Below, piece after piece: positions 35,640 to 62,996 of a stretch of DNA of 64,000 nt. Each line of letters begins with the position of its first letter. Position 1 is the stretch's first letter. The notes below the pieces were generated by a model, which was not told where the DNA came from, made no database searches, and was given only the letters and a program-made list of their open reading frames with translations. A program made the translations under genes and the position numbers. Origin of the DNA: Cynocephalus volans (lineage: Eukaryota > Chordata > Mammalia > Dermoptera > Cynocephalidae); NCBI RefSeq assembly GCF_027409185.1, contig NC_084467.1, positions 14,436,501 through 14,500,500 of the forward strand, in the 5' to 3' direction.

Positions 35640-35875
35640 GGCGGAATGACTCCAACTGACGTGGATTTGACATCAGCCGTTTGCTGTGTGAGCTTGAGCA
35701 AGTTACTAAACCTCTCTGAGGCTCTATTTTCTCCCCATGACATAGAGATAATAATTCTAGCCTCACGAAATTGGTGCAAGGATTAAATAAAATGACATAT
35801 GTGAATTGGTGCAGAGCAGGCCCTGGAGAAAGGTGTTTGCTAAAGTGCAAGATTGTCCCTTCGTGTAATGAAATG
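35640..35875 (+). repeat. MIR SINE
   Basis: GTGTGAGCTTGAGCAAGTTA, CTAAACCTCTCTGAGGCTC and 'ttggtgcaaggattaaataa'. Confidence 0.85.
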
Positions 35876-36036
35876 AATTGCTTTGGGGGTACCACCGACT
35901 CCATGCCCAGCTGAAAGTGCCCCTCCCTGCCCCAAAGCTTCTTGAAGTTACCCTGAAGGATGTTGGATATTTTTAGCAGCTCCAGAGCCAGGGGAATACC
36001 CCCGCCCTTGCCCCTGATCTCTTCTGGGGTGGGGTC

Positions 36037-36051
36037 ATCCCATGGACATTT
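36037..36051. repeat. L1 target-site duplication, left copy
   Basis: ATCCCATGGACATTT, identical to 37701-37715. It bounds the L1 on its poly(A) side. Confidence 0.93.
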
Positions 36052-36227
36052 TTTTTTTTTAATTTTATTTTGTCGATATACAATGTGGTTGATTATTGTG
36101 ACCCATTACCGAAACCTCCCTCCCTCCTCCCTCTCTCCCATCCCACCCAACAATGTCCTTTCTGTTTGCTTGTCGTATCAACTTCAAGGAATTGTAGTTG
36201 TTATGTCTTCTTCCCACCCCCCCCCAG

Positions 36228-36230
36228 TTG

Positions 36231-36262
<32 letters not shown>
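36228..36262. repeat. (GT)n microsatellite inside the L1 3' UTR
   Basis: A pure GT run of about 34 bp within the L1 at 36052-37700, directly beside a C9 run. Confidence 0.95.
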
Positions 36263-36266
<4 letters not shown>

Positions 36267-36280
36267 TTATTTATTTATTT

Positions 36281-37672
36281 TTATCTCCCACTAATAAGTG
36301 AGAACATGTGGTATTTCTCTTTCTGTGCCTGACTTGTTTCACTTAATATAATTCTCTCAAGGTCCACCCATGTTGTTGCAAATGGCAGTATTTCATTCGT
36401 TTTTATAACTGAGTAGTATTCCATTGTGTAGATGTACCACTTTTTCCATAGCCACTCATCTGATGATGGACATTTGGGCTGGTTCCAACTCTTGGCTATT
36501 GTAGAGAGTGCTGCGATGAACATTGGGGAACAGGTATACCTTCGACTTGATGATTTCCATTCCTCTGGGTATATTCCCAACAGTGGGATAGCTGGGTCGT
36601 ATGGTAGATCTATCCGCAATTGTTTGAGGAACCTCCATACCATTTTCCATAGAGGCTGCACCATTTTGCAGTCCCACCAACAATGTATGAGAGTTCCTTT
36701 TTCAACGCAACCTCGCCAGCATTTATCGTTCAGGGTCTTTTGGATTTTAGCCATCCTAACTGGAGTGAGATGGTATCTCAGTGTGGTTTTGATTTGCATT
36801 TCCCGGATGCTGAGTGATGTTGAGCATTTTTTCATATGTCTGTTGGCCATTTGTATATCTTCCTTAGAGAAATGCCTACTTAGCTCTTTTGCCCATTTTT
36901 TAATTGGGTTGCTTGTTTTCTTCTTGTAAAGTTGTTTGAGTTCCTTGTATATTCTGGATATTAATCCTTTGTCAGATGTATATTTTGCAAATATTTTCTC
37001 CCATTCTGTTGGTTGTCTTTTAACTCTGTTAATTGTTTCTTTTGCTGTGCCGAAGCTCTTAAGTTTGATATAATCCCATTTGTTTATTTTTCCTTTGGTT
37101 GCCCGTGCTTTTGGGGTCGTATTCATGAAGTCTGTGTCCAGTCCTATTTCCTGAAGTGTTTCTCCTATGTTTTCTTTAAGAAGTTTTGTTGTTTCAGGGT
37201 GTGTATTTAATTCTTTAATCCATTTTGAGTTGACTTTACTGTATGGGGAAAGGTATGGGTCTAGTTTCATTCTCCTGCATATTGATATCCAGTTCTCCCA
37301 GCACCATTTGCTAAAGAGGCATTCTCTTCCCCAGTGTATAGGCTTGGTGCCTTTGTCAAAGATCAGATGGCTGTAGGTGTGTGGGTTGATTTCTGGATTC
37401 TCTATTCTATTCCATTGATCAGTGTGTCTGTTTTTATGCCAGTACCATACTGTTTTGGTTATTATAGCTTTGTAGTATAGTTTAAAGTCAGGTAGTGTTA
37501 TGCCTCCAGCTTTATTTTTTTTGCTCAGCATTGCTTTGGCTATGCATGGTCTTTTGTCATTCCATATAAATGTCTGGATAGTTCTTTCCATTTCTGAGAA
37601 AAATGTCATTGGAATTTTGATGGGGATTGCACTGAATTTGTATATCACTTTGGGTAGTATGGACATTTTCAC
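36281..37672 (-). pseudogene. L1 ORF2p C-terminal fragment
   Basis: An uninterrupted frame of about 463 codons, open up to the truncation point. It matches the L1 ORF2 protein downstream of the reverse transcriptase core: [34 protein letters not shown] and the Cys-rich [18 protein letters not shown] segment near the C-terminus. The endonuclease and polymerase active site are missing because of 5' truncation, so no functional protein is expected. Confidence 0.92.
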
Positions 37673-37700
37673 TATGTTGATTCTTCCAATCCAAGAGCAT

Positions 37701-37715
37701 ATCCCATGGACATTT
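37701..37715. repeat. L1 target-site duplication, right copy
   Basis: ATCCCATGGACATTT, identical to 36037-36051. It bounds the L1 at its 5' truncation point. Confidence 0.93.
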
Positions 37716-37959
37716 AAAACAACAGGAGAGGCCTCCTGGTGCTGCGCGAAGACTCGGGATTTGCTGTGTGATCTCAGGCCTGCCCCTGCCCCTCTCGGGG
37801 CCTATGTAAACCAGTAGGTGAGGGTGAGAGGACCCACAAAACAAAAGGAAGACCCCTGCATGGGGTGTTTGGAGGTGTGGGCTCTGGGCCTGCCTCTCCC
37901 CTCTCTGGGCCTTGGTTTCTTCATCTGTACAATGGGGAGGCCATCTTTGTACTGCCCCT

Positions 37960-38340
37960 GTCCCCTCCATGTCAGCTACCCAAAAGCCCCAGTGCTAATT
38001 CACCTCTGCCCTGTGGGTTCTCTGCAGACTCCTTCCCACTTTCCATGCCACACCCCAAGCTCAGACCTTCCCCACATCCTTCCTGTTTTCATCCCCAAAA
38101 TACAGCTCTGGGCTCATCACTCCTCTGCTCTAACACCTCCTGGGGCTCCCCACTGCCTGCAGGATCAATTCTGGGCTCCTCGTCCTGGCATTTGACGCCT
38201 CCCCAGCCTGGCTCCAACTCACTCATTCTCCCTTTCCCTGTGTTTCCAGCCTGTTCTCTCCTGCATTATGTGCCTCCAAACACAGCCCCACTGGCCTCCT
38301 TGGATCTGGGTCCGTGGAGGATCTTCCTGGGGTGATTCTA
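37960..38340 (+). repeat. L2 LINE fragment
   Basis: CTCCTGGGGCTCCCCACTGC / CTGCAGGATCAATTCTGGGC matches the conserved L2 3' coding region. Confidence 0.6.
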
Positions 38341-38399
38341 GGGGCCTCCAACACCATAGTCACCTGCCCTGCCAGACACCTAGGAGGTTTTGAGTGGGT

Positions 38400-38650
38400 T
38401 GTAACAACAACAGCACCTTTCCCAGAGTATTAAATGCCAGGTACTATACCAAGCATTTTACACTCATTATACCATTTAATTCTGACAACTACCCCTACAG
38501 TAGAGCCATTTTTATTCCCATTTCAAAGACGAGAACTGTGGCTCAAAGAGGTTGAGCAACTTGCAAGAAGTCACACAGCTAATAGGTGGTGAAGCCAAAA
38601 TTTAACCCCATTTGCCCAAGCTCTTAACCCCTGTGCTATGTGACTTCAGT
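38400..38650 (-). repeat. MIR SINE
   Basis: Antisense: 'atgccaggtactataccaag', GTGGCTCAAAGAGGTTGAGC and GTCACACAGCTAATAGGTGG. Confidence 0.85.
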
Positions 38651-39189
38651 ATGTTCTGTCCACAGAAGCTGTCACTGCTACTCCCACTGGGGTGGTGGGA
38701 ACGGTATCGCCCTCCCGCAATGCAGGTTCCACCTCAAGGCCCAGGTGTTGGGGAAGGATCAGTTCTCAGGCACAGCCAGCAGGAGGCACAATGACTGCAC
38801 ATGTCAGTTCCGAAGACGAGACATAAAGATGCCGGGGCTGGGAAACCTTGGAGGGTTCTGGAGGCTCCCAACAAAGTTAGGTTTTTTAGCAAAGATTGGG
38901 GATAAGGGTATGGCAGAAAGAGAGAATCTAAATTAACCAGGAACCCCCAATATGGCCCCAATCTCAGGGTCCAGGGGCTAGTGGCAAGCAAGAACAGCCG
39001 AGAAAGCCCTTAATCCAGTGGGCACTGGCCGAGCCCACTGTGTGGGTGCAGCACAAGAGATGCAGCCAGGGACACACAAGGGATATGGCTTACAGTCCGA
39101 GGACAGAAATGAGGCCCCTGATGAGGGCAGCACATGCTGGAAGATACCACGGCACCAGGGCCATCCATAGTGTGGCATATTGTGTCAGA

Positions 39190-39330
39190 GCTGAGAGGGC
39201 CTGCAGGGATCTACAAACCTACCCATTATACAGATAGGGAAACTGAGGTTCAGAGACAGGCAGTTACCCAAAGTTCAGAAAGGCAGGTTGATTTCCCCTC
39301 GGCTCCAGTTAAATCAATCAAAAGTGTGTC
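39190..39330 (-). repeat. MIR fragment
   Basis: 'cccattatacagatagggaa' and ACTGAGGTTCAGAGACAGGC. Confidence 0.65.
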
Positions 39331-39439
39331 AGGACAGCTCCACGATGCCACTGAGATCGGGTCAGGAGGTACCAGCCAGCCAAGAGCTCTTCGGGAGCGG
39401 TGAGGTCTGTGCTGTGAAGCACGGGAGAATGATGGTGGT

Positions 39440-39640
39440 GGTGAGCACAAGTTATTCCCATTATTAAAGTGTTTTGGGGACTCACTACATGCAGGCACTG
39501 TGCTGAGTGCTCGCCACGCTTCATAATCCTGTTTGAGGTGCTATTATCATCTCCCCATTTTGCGACGAGGAGACTGAGGTTCAGAGTGGGACAGTAACTT
39601 ATTCAAAGCCACATAGCATGTATGTGGATTGCAGCAACCC
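39440..39640 (-). repeat. MIR SINE
   Basis: Antisense: CATGCAGGCACTGTGCTGAG, GGAGACTGAGGTTCAGAGTG and TTCAAAGCCACATAGCATGT. Confidence 0.82.
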
Positions 39641-39789
39641 AAGACCCTAATGGGGACTAAAGGGAGTGGTGGGACCTAATAGGGACAAGGGGCTCGAATG
39701 CGGAAGGAATAACGGGGGTCCCATTGACAGGGAGAGCTTCTTAGTGTGGGCTGTCAATATGGACCTATGATCTCTATGAAGACCAAAAT

Positions 39790-39930
39790 CTGAAGAAGGA
39801 GCACCAGGACAGAGTCAAAGTCCTGGCTTCTGGTCCAGCTCTGCCCCAATTTGCAGGCTGCAATGGAGCAAGTCACTTTCATTCTCCAAGCCTCAGTCTC
39901 ACCATATATAAAATGGACTCAGTGCTCCTT
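39790..39930 (+). repeat. MIR fragment
   Basis: 'ggctgcaatggagcaagtca' and CCTCAGTCTCACCATATATA. Confidence 0.6.
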
Positions 39931-40999
39931 AACACTTCAGGGACAAGGATCCTGTTGAGATTCTGATGAAAGCCCTACACTCTTAACACACACCCCACAA
40001 ATGCAGTTGTGCACCCAAATCCAAGGTGTTGTAAGCCCATGACACTCATCCAGGGACCCTGGGCTGAGATCTCAGAGGTCCCTCTGGCCTTGACATCATC
40101 CAGGAGGCACAAGAGGATGCTGTCTGGTGTGCTGGCTGCCCTGAGGACAAATGCCCAGGAACACCGTGTTGCTGTGATTGTCCCTCAGTGCCACCACCTC
40201 GCACATGCCCAAGGTGTCCCAGGCCCAACATAGCTACCACCCTCATGGCCCAGTACAGGGTCTGAGGTCCTCATGCTCATACCTGTGTGGCCACTGGTTG
40301 CCAAGGTGACGGACAGCCATGACAGACTTATGCAAAGTTCGCGGGTGAGGGAGAGAGAGGGGCAAGTCATGGAAATGGCAAGCCAGAAGCCACCCATTTG
40401 CCTGGCATCTGCTCCCCCAGTGCTCACAGAAAGGAACTGGGCACGTTGCCTGCAGGAGGCTGCCCCAAAGTTCCTTCCTCCCCCTGCCCTGCTGGCTGAC
40501 CCCAGGCACTGGGGGCTGCATTAGCTCTTCTCCCCCACCCCACCTTCTGATCTGTCTCTGCTTAAAGCAGGGTGGGGTGGGCAAGCAGAGCCTCCCCAAG
40601 GAAAGTCTGGGAGATGGGTGGGCCCTAAGCCAGCCTGCTTGGTTAAGAGACACCTTGGAGGAGGGTCACTGGGGAGCCTTCAGAACCAGTTCTCAGAGGG
40701 CCCACACTATACAGCCCACCCCTCTAAGAAGGTTAGAAGCCTAAAGAGTGCAGTGGTGGGGGTGGCCCCTGGAGACTAGGATCCCAGGGGCCAGCTAAAG
40801 CTTGAGGAGGAGACTGCTGTGGTTGGGAAACCCCTCAACCCAGAGATCCACTCAAGGCTCCTCACCAAATTTTGCTGGGTGACCTCAAGTAGGATGTATT
40901 TCAACCAGAAAAAGATCTGGAGTTTTCAAATGACCACAAGGTCAATAAGAGCCAAAAGGGTGATAGTCACTAAGCCCGAAAGTAAAGGAAGCAGACTTT

Positions 41000-41180
41000 A
41001 TGGAGCCTCTGCTGTGCTCTCAGATATCTTTGCATCTGCTCACCACAGTTCTGTGAAGGGCTTTATCCCCATTGTACAGATGACAAAACCAAGGCTCAGA
41101 AGGCTAAATGGCTTATCCAAGGTCACTGGGCTTTGAATCCAGTTTTGTTGCACTCCAGAACTCATAATCCTTCCAATCTT
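41000..41180 (-). repeat. MIR SINE
   Basis: Antisense: CCCATTGTACAGATGACAAA, AAGGCTCAGAAGGCTAAATG and CCAAGGTCACTGGGCTTTGA. Confidence 0.75.
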
Positions 41181-41384
41181 TCCATTGCATTAGTGTAAGC
41201 CACCTTAAACTTAAGGTTATATCAAAAGGAGAAGACTGTCCAGAACAAGGGAGGTGACAATCCTGCCATGTGATGTGATCAGACCTCACATGGGTGGATG
41301 ACTGTAAAAGCAGTGACTTGTGTTGACTGACCCCTCCCTGGCCACCAGGCCTAGGACTAAGTTCATTTTCCTGTTTTGGATCAC

Positions 41385-41580
41385 CCAATCCTCCTAACTG
41401 TAAGAGATGAGTACTTTTTCATTAAGTACTTTTTCATTATATCTCCATGTTTCACAAGAGACTGAGGCTCCAAGAGGTGATGTGATTCAGTCAGGTCACA
41501 CAGCCAGGATCCCAATTCAGGATGACTCTAGACTGCTCTCCTCGGCATCACCAGAGGAGGTCACGAGGTGGACACAGATC
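41385..41580 (-). repeat. MIR SINE
   Basis: Antisense: GACTGAGGCTCCAAGAGGTG followed by CAGTCAGGTCACACAGCCAG. Confidence 0.65.
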
Positions 41581-42159
41581 CAGCAACCACACCCCACAGG
41601 CAGTAGCTGAAGGAATTGGGGATGTTCAGCCTGGGGAGGAAGAGGTTCAAAGAGCTCCTGACGGGGACATAAAGGGCTGGGATGGGGCGGAGGGTGGTCC
41701 TGTTGTGAGGGGCTCCAGAGGGCCGAGCCTGGACCAGTGGACAGGGGCCACCTGCAGGCTTTGAGTCCTCTCAGCTTCCTCACCTCACCTTGGACCGCAC
41801 CAGCCTGTGAAGGAGGTGGTACTGTCTTAGCCCCATTTCACGGATGAGGAAAACGAGGCTCAGGGAGGTGGAGGGAGACCCACTCAGGAAGGGGCAGAGG
41901 CAAGACCGAACTCATTCCTGGTGGCCACACCAGCACACCCTTGTCCTGGCCCCTCACAGGAGTCCAGCAGCCTTCTTGGTGGATGAATGAATGAGAATGT
42001 AAAGCGGCCACAGCCACCCTCAAACGATGATTACATGACATTAACACGTCAAGCACCTGCTCGAGAAATGAGAGCAAATGCTACACTACAGTGTTGATGG
42101 CTTCGTTCCTGGCATGGGGCCCTCCATTTTGGCCCCAGTAAAAGGGGGAGGGGGGTCTA

Positions 42160-42945
42160 GACCGTGTGTGACTCTTGACCGACTGGGGTTCCAATCCTGG
42201 CTCTGCCCCTTGCTGGCTGTGTGGTTTCTTCCAGGCATTTCCCTCCCTGAGCCTCACTCTCTTCACAGTGATGCCTTCCCTGTCCCATGACCTGGCAGAG
42301 CCAGGTGCTCAGTAAGTGAGAACTTGCTCTTTTCAACCTCAGCACTTCATTCTGGATACATGTGCGCCTGGGAAGGAGGAAAAGCGGATTTCACTGAGCA
42401 CCTAGTAAGGGGCCAGGTGCTCCCCCTGATTATCGTGGACCACACCAGCCTGGTCTCTCACGGGAATCCAGCAGCCTCTGGGTGGTTGGTGGCAGGTGGG
42501 ATATGGCACTGGCTCCAAACCACCAGGCAGCCTTGTCCTCCCTCGGCCAGGTTGCTGGCAGCTGCCCTGGCTGGTGGAGCAGGTACCACCTTCACTATTT
42601 CATTTGATCCTCAGCTCCTTGAGTCATGTCAGATCTGAGGCTGGGAGGTCAAGGCACAGGTAAGAGGGGAGAAGGCTGGGATTCAAGCCCAGGACTGTCT
42701 GGCCCCAGGGTCTATTCAGTGGTTATGAGCAAAGGCTGGCAGTCAGTGGGACTGAAACCCAGTTCAGTCATTTCCTGCTGGTGTACTAGTTACTCAACCT
42801 ATCTGTGCCTCAGTTTCCTCATCTGTGATATGGGAGTAGCAGTACATACTCCATGGGGTTGCTGTGAGGATCTGGGGCTATGACATCTAAAGCATCTAGC
42901 ACAATGCCTGGCACACAGGCTGCGTTCAAGTAATGGCGGCTGTTA
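42160..42945. repeat. Three MIR copies in both orientations
   Basis: Sense copy 42160-42320 (TTCCAATCCTGGCTCTGCCC), antisense fragment about 42580-42715, and sense copy 42715-42945 (GTGCCTCAGTTTCCTCATCT, GCACAATGCCTGGCACACAG). Confidence 0.75.
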
Positions 42946-43539
42946 CTAGTTACTAGTCTGGCCTCTGAGAACATATAGGGATCACAATCAACTGATGAAG
43001 ATGAAGACCCTCCGTGAAGAGGCCGGGTCTGCTCCCCAGCATTTCCTCCAGCCTCCCAGGAGCTCCAGGTCACCTGGTAGCCATGAGCCGGCACAGGTGG
43101 CCCTTCATTTCCTTAAGGTGCACGCCCGACTGGCACCGTGGGACAGTGGTGGCAGCAACGTCCGGCCTCAGTCAAATGGTTCACGCTCCAAACTCAGAGC
43201 TGCGGCTGGGCCCCCGGCCACAGCAGGGAAATGAAGGTGCTCCTTGGGCCACCGCGGACACGGGGAGTTATTGTGGTGACCATGCAAAGAGTCCTCAGGT
43301 ACCCGAACAGGCACTGGGCCCTCAAGAACCACTAGCCCCAATTCTGGGGGGTGAAGGACAGCAGAGAGAACAGAATGAGAAATGGCTCTGAGTCACCCCT
43401 TGCCCAAGTTAAGAAGGAGGCCAAGGTGCCAGGGTGGGGAAGAGCAGGACAAAATGACAGCAGGAGAGGAAGAACTGGAAGTCAGGGGTCTGATGGCACA
43501 GGTGCGAGGAGCAGGGGCTATGGGCACCCGCAGACTGTG

Positions 43540-43690
43540 CAAACCCCAGCCTTCCTCCAAACCAGCTGTGTGACCTTGAGCTAGCCCTGCCACAGAAATC
43601 AGGTAACAGTTACCAGGTAAGGTCACTCTCAAGGCTGTATGAGACTAGGTAGGTAAAGCACTCAGCTAGTAATTGGCCAACGCTGCTACC
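43540..43690 (+). repeat. MIR fragment
   Basis: GCTGTGTGACCTTGAGCTAG followed by 'ggtaggtaaagcactcagct'. Confidence 0.55.
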
Positions 43691-44204
43691 GTCTCAGTGT
43701 GACCTTGAGGCAGTCATACCATTCATTCATAAACATTAGCAGAGCCTAAATGCCCCTCATCTATCAAGTGCAGTTGCCACCCTTCCCTGGGCACTCTGGG
43801 TACTGTGCTTTGTCCCTGGGCACAGCCACCACATGCTCCTTGCCTAGAGTCAAGCTCCCTCTTGCACAAATCAGCGGTAGCTACTGAGTGACATGGAGTG
43901 GGGGGCTCCGGCAAGTGGTGAGGTCCCCACCCGCCTCCCCACAGCTCTGAGAGCCTCCAGGCTTACAGCCCGGATGCAAGGGCCCTCAGAAGGGGAGCTG
44001 TCAATGTGGCTTAGGGAACAGCCCCCCTTATGTTATCTGCAGGTGGAGACAGCCCAGGACATCCATTTTCCCCCTCCAAAAGTCAGCTGGCCTGCGTGGG
44101 CTCCAGCTAACTGGCCCAGCCTCTCCCCAGCACCCACATCATCCCTTGGCCAGTGGGCGGGTCTTTCCGAGGCAGTCCAGCACCATGTGTGGACATCTGG
44201 GTGA

Positions 44205-44370
44205 AGGAGAGAGAATGGGTTTGGGGATCAGACAGACCTGGGTTCACATCCCAGCAATACCACACCCTCGGGAAGTCCCTTGACCTTTCTGCACCCCACT
44301 TTCCTCATCTGCAAAGTGGGAGCATGGCTATCGTGAGAAAGCACATGCAGAGTCCTTGGCACACAGGCTA
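44205..44370 (+). repeat. MIR SINE
   Basis: TGGGTTCACATCCCAGCAAT, CTTTCCTCATCTGCAAAGTG and GAGTCCTTGGCACACAGGCT. Confidence 0.82.
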
Positions 44371-44795
44371 GTCCAGGTCCTCCAGAGAAACAGAGCCCAC
44401 AGGATGCACATGTGTGTGTATGCATGCACACACACGTGCACACACACAGTGAGCAAGAGTGAGAGAGAGAGTTTAAGAAATTGGTTCCTGTGATGGGGGA
44501 GGTTTAATAAGCCCCAAACCTGCAGGGCGGGCAGCAGGCTGGAGACCCAGGAAGAGTATCGGCTCCTTCCCACTGGGGGCACCTTCTCTGTTCTATTAAA
44601 AGGCCCTCAACTGATTGACCATGGCCCACACATGTTACAAAGGGAAATCTGCTTTACTTTTTAAAGTCCACTGGTTTAAATGTTAATCTGATCTAAAAAT
44701 ATCTTCACAGAAACATCCAGAATGTGTTTAACCAAATATACGGGTACCATGGCCCAGCCAAGTTGACATAAAATTAACCATCCCAGCACATGATA
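44369..44795 (+). repeat. Interspersed repeat, family not assigned
   Basis: Starts CTCCAGAGAAACAGAGCCCA, has a short CA-rich and GAGA-rich part, and ends GCCAAGTTGACATAAAATTA. This combination recurs widely in mammalian genomes. It lies just downstream of ALDH4A1. Confidence 0.55.
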
Positions 44796-44859
44796 GTGGT
44801 TGTTACAAAAAGGGGTAAAAGGATAACATTTTTGAATCTCATTATGGATCTGCACTGCT

Positions 44860-45030
44860 CTAAGCATCTATATGATTAACTCATTTAATTCTCATGACAA
44901 CCTAGGGGAGGGGAGAGCATCCCCATTTTAAAAATGAAGACACAGAAGGTCAGAGAGGTTAAGTAACTTTTTAGAGATTACCCAGCTGGGAGGAAGAGCC
45001 AGGATTTGAACCCAGCCCATCTGACTCCAG
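44860..45030 (-). repeat. MIR SINE
   Basis: Antisense: 'attaactcatttaattctca', GGTCAGAGAGGTTAAGTAAC and GGATTTGAACCCAGCCCATC. It lies just beyond the ALDH4A1 poly(A) signal. Confidence 0.85.
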
Positions 45031-45194
45031 AGTTCCCACCGCCTCTAGAGGTGCTCCCAAACAGCAGGCCCACCCTTCCTTCCCTCACATCAAGGGTGCT
45101 GCACCCTGCCGCCTGACAACACATTGGCAATGCCATCAGATTTAGAAGAAGTCGGTCAGCCCCCACCACCCCCACCAGAAGGACCACTGCTTTG

Positions 45195-46596
45195 GTTAAG
45201 TAACAGGTGTTTTATTGGGTGGCATCAGGGCAAATCCCATTGCCACCTCACAGTGCAGAACCAGGAACATCAGCCCCTCATGGCAAACGACACAGATCCT
45301 GGAAAGAAGAAGAACCCACCCCCGGCCCAGGGAGCACTGCACCCACCCGACTGTGGGCCACAGTGTGGAACACAGCATTTGGGGAACAGCCACACCAGCT
45401 CCGTGGTGGCCCCATGCAGCTGACCTTGAGGAGGACCTAGCACTTTCACAGTGCCCTAAAAACCATCCTTGAAAGTCAAACTCATAGATCCCTGACCACC
45501 CAGAATGAGACCAGAAGGAATCTGCCCGTGGCCACCGACTGGCTGTGCCAAAGAACAGGCCCTGGAGGGGCCAGTCCACCAGGAGCTGCTTACATGTAAC
45601 AAGGGAAGATTCTACAGGCAGCATGCTCGGCCCAGGCTGATGGGAACCCAAGGCCAGGTCTCGGGGGACTGGGAGAAGGGAGGGCAACATCTGTCTGGCC
45701 TGTCCACCACAGCCCGGTAGGCACTGAGCTCCTGCAGGGAAAGCCCAGGCCCTGACAAAGGTTTTGGGAGGGGACATTCAGGTAAGACCAGTAGAGCTAA
45801 GGGAAGCCACACAGAACGAAGGCCACCCAAGGTCCTCCAAAACCACAGCCCAAACAGAAGGACCACTCATCTCACACCTTGGCCGTAGCCTCCAGCAGCC
45901 CCCAGCCCTGCCGTGTGAAGGCAGCCCAGAATCACAAGGGCCTCAGGTGAACGCAGGCACCTGGAGAAAGGCACGCAGCATCTAAGGCACATGGTTGGGT
46001 GCAGGTACCCACTGGCTCAGGTGTATTTAGGCACAGATAGAATGGGGAATGTGGGCAGCCCAGACCAAAGAGGCAAGGCCGCCTGGCCCCGCGTGTGCCC
46101 TGCAGGCCACCCTGGGTCACACCTCACCTGGATACCTGCAGGAGACAGAGCCAAGGCCAGGAGCCTCTGTGAGCGGTGAGGTTTGCCATGGGGCCCAGAG
46201 CTGCCTGCTTTTCCCCAGAGGATCCCAAGAGCTTCTCCATCTTCATTCCCCACGTTCCTGAGCCACTGGGCCCCAGGGTAGGGGAGAGAGAAACAGACGA
46301 GTAAAGAACCTGCCAGGCACCAAGGCCATACCCACCAGGTAGAATTCCTAGGATGGTCAATATGATAAGGGGTGGCAGCCCTGTTCCTCCCCAACATGAT
46401 CTCAAACCAGAGTCTGGACACCTGACACAGATGGATGAGAGAGGCTGGCACACAGGCCAGTGGTGGGGAGGGGCCAAGCCTTAGTCTAGAAATGGGGCCG
46501 TCCATGAGGAGCAGGTGGAGGGGCTGGGTGGGGTCAGTGCAGCCAGGTCAGTTGTCTGGACAGACACACAGGTGGACAGTGGAGGCACAAGTGGGT
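45195..46596 (-). other. ALDH4A1: ALDH4A1 3' untranslated region (inferred)
   Basis: About 1.4 kb of unique sequence between the stop codon and the AATAAA at 45216-45211. I recognise no interspersed repeat in it, unlike the flanks, which fits exonic sequence. Open frames inside it on either strand resemble nothing I know. Confidence 0.6.
45211..45216 (-). terminator. ALDH4A1: Probable ALDH4A1 poly(A) signal
   Basis: AATAAA on the minus strand 1.38 kb past the stop; cleavage would fall around 45190-45200. Repeat-rich sequence (MIR at 44.9-45.0 kb) begins beyond it. Confidence 0.6.

Positions 46597-62996
<16,400 letters not shown>

Larger units (their letters stand above)
36052..37700 (-). mobile_element. 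Young 5'-truncated LINE-1 insertion
   Basis: Minus-strand L1 3' end. It begins inside ORF2, keeps the ORF2 stop at 36281, and has a 3' UTR with an (AC)n tract and G-rich polypurine runs, then an AATAAA-containing A tail read as poly-T from about 36049. It is flanked by a perfect 15-bp target-site duplication at 36037-36051 and 37701-37715. The long open frame and perfect duplication indicate a recent insertion. Confidence 0.95.
34321..45190. other. Intergenic region between ALDH4A1 and TAS1R2
   Basis: About 10.9 kb between the inferred ALDH4A1 3' end and the TAS1R2 start codon; it should contain the TAS1R2 promoter. It holds the young L1, MIR and L2 copies and one unassigned repeat. No TATA box, CpG-rich block or further exon was recognised. 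34330-34790, 34990-35640, 39930-41000 and 43690-44200 are blank to me. Confidence 0.7.

Noticed and set aside
36281-37672. Functional reverse transcriptase gene
   Set aside because: It is the C-terminal part of L1 ORF2 only; the catalytic core and endonuclease are absent through 5' truncation.
45196-45777. 193-codon minus-strand open frame
   Set aside because: It lies inside the inferred ALDH4A1 3' UTR, begins without a favourable context and matches no known domain.
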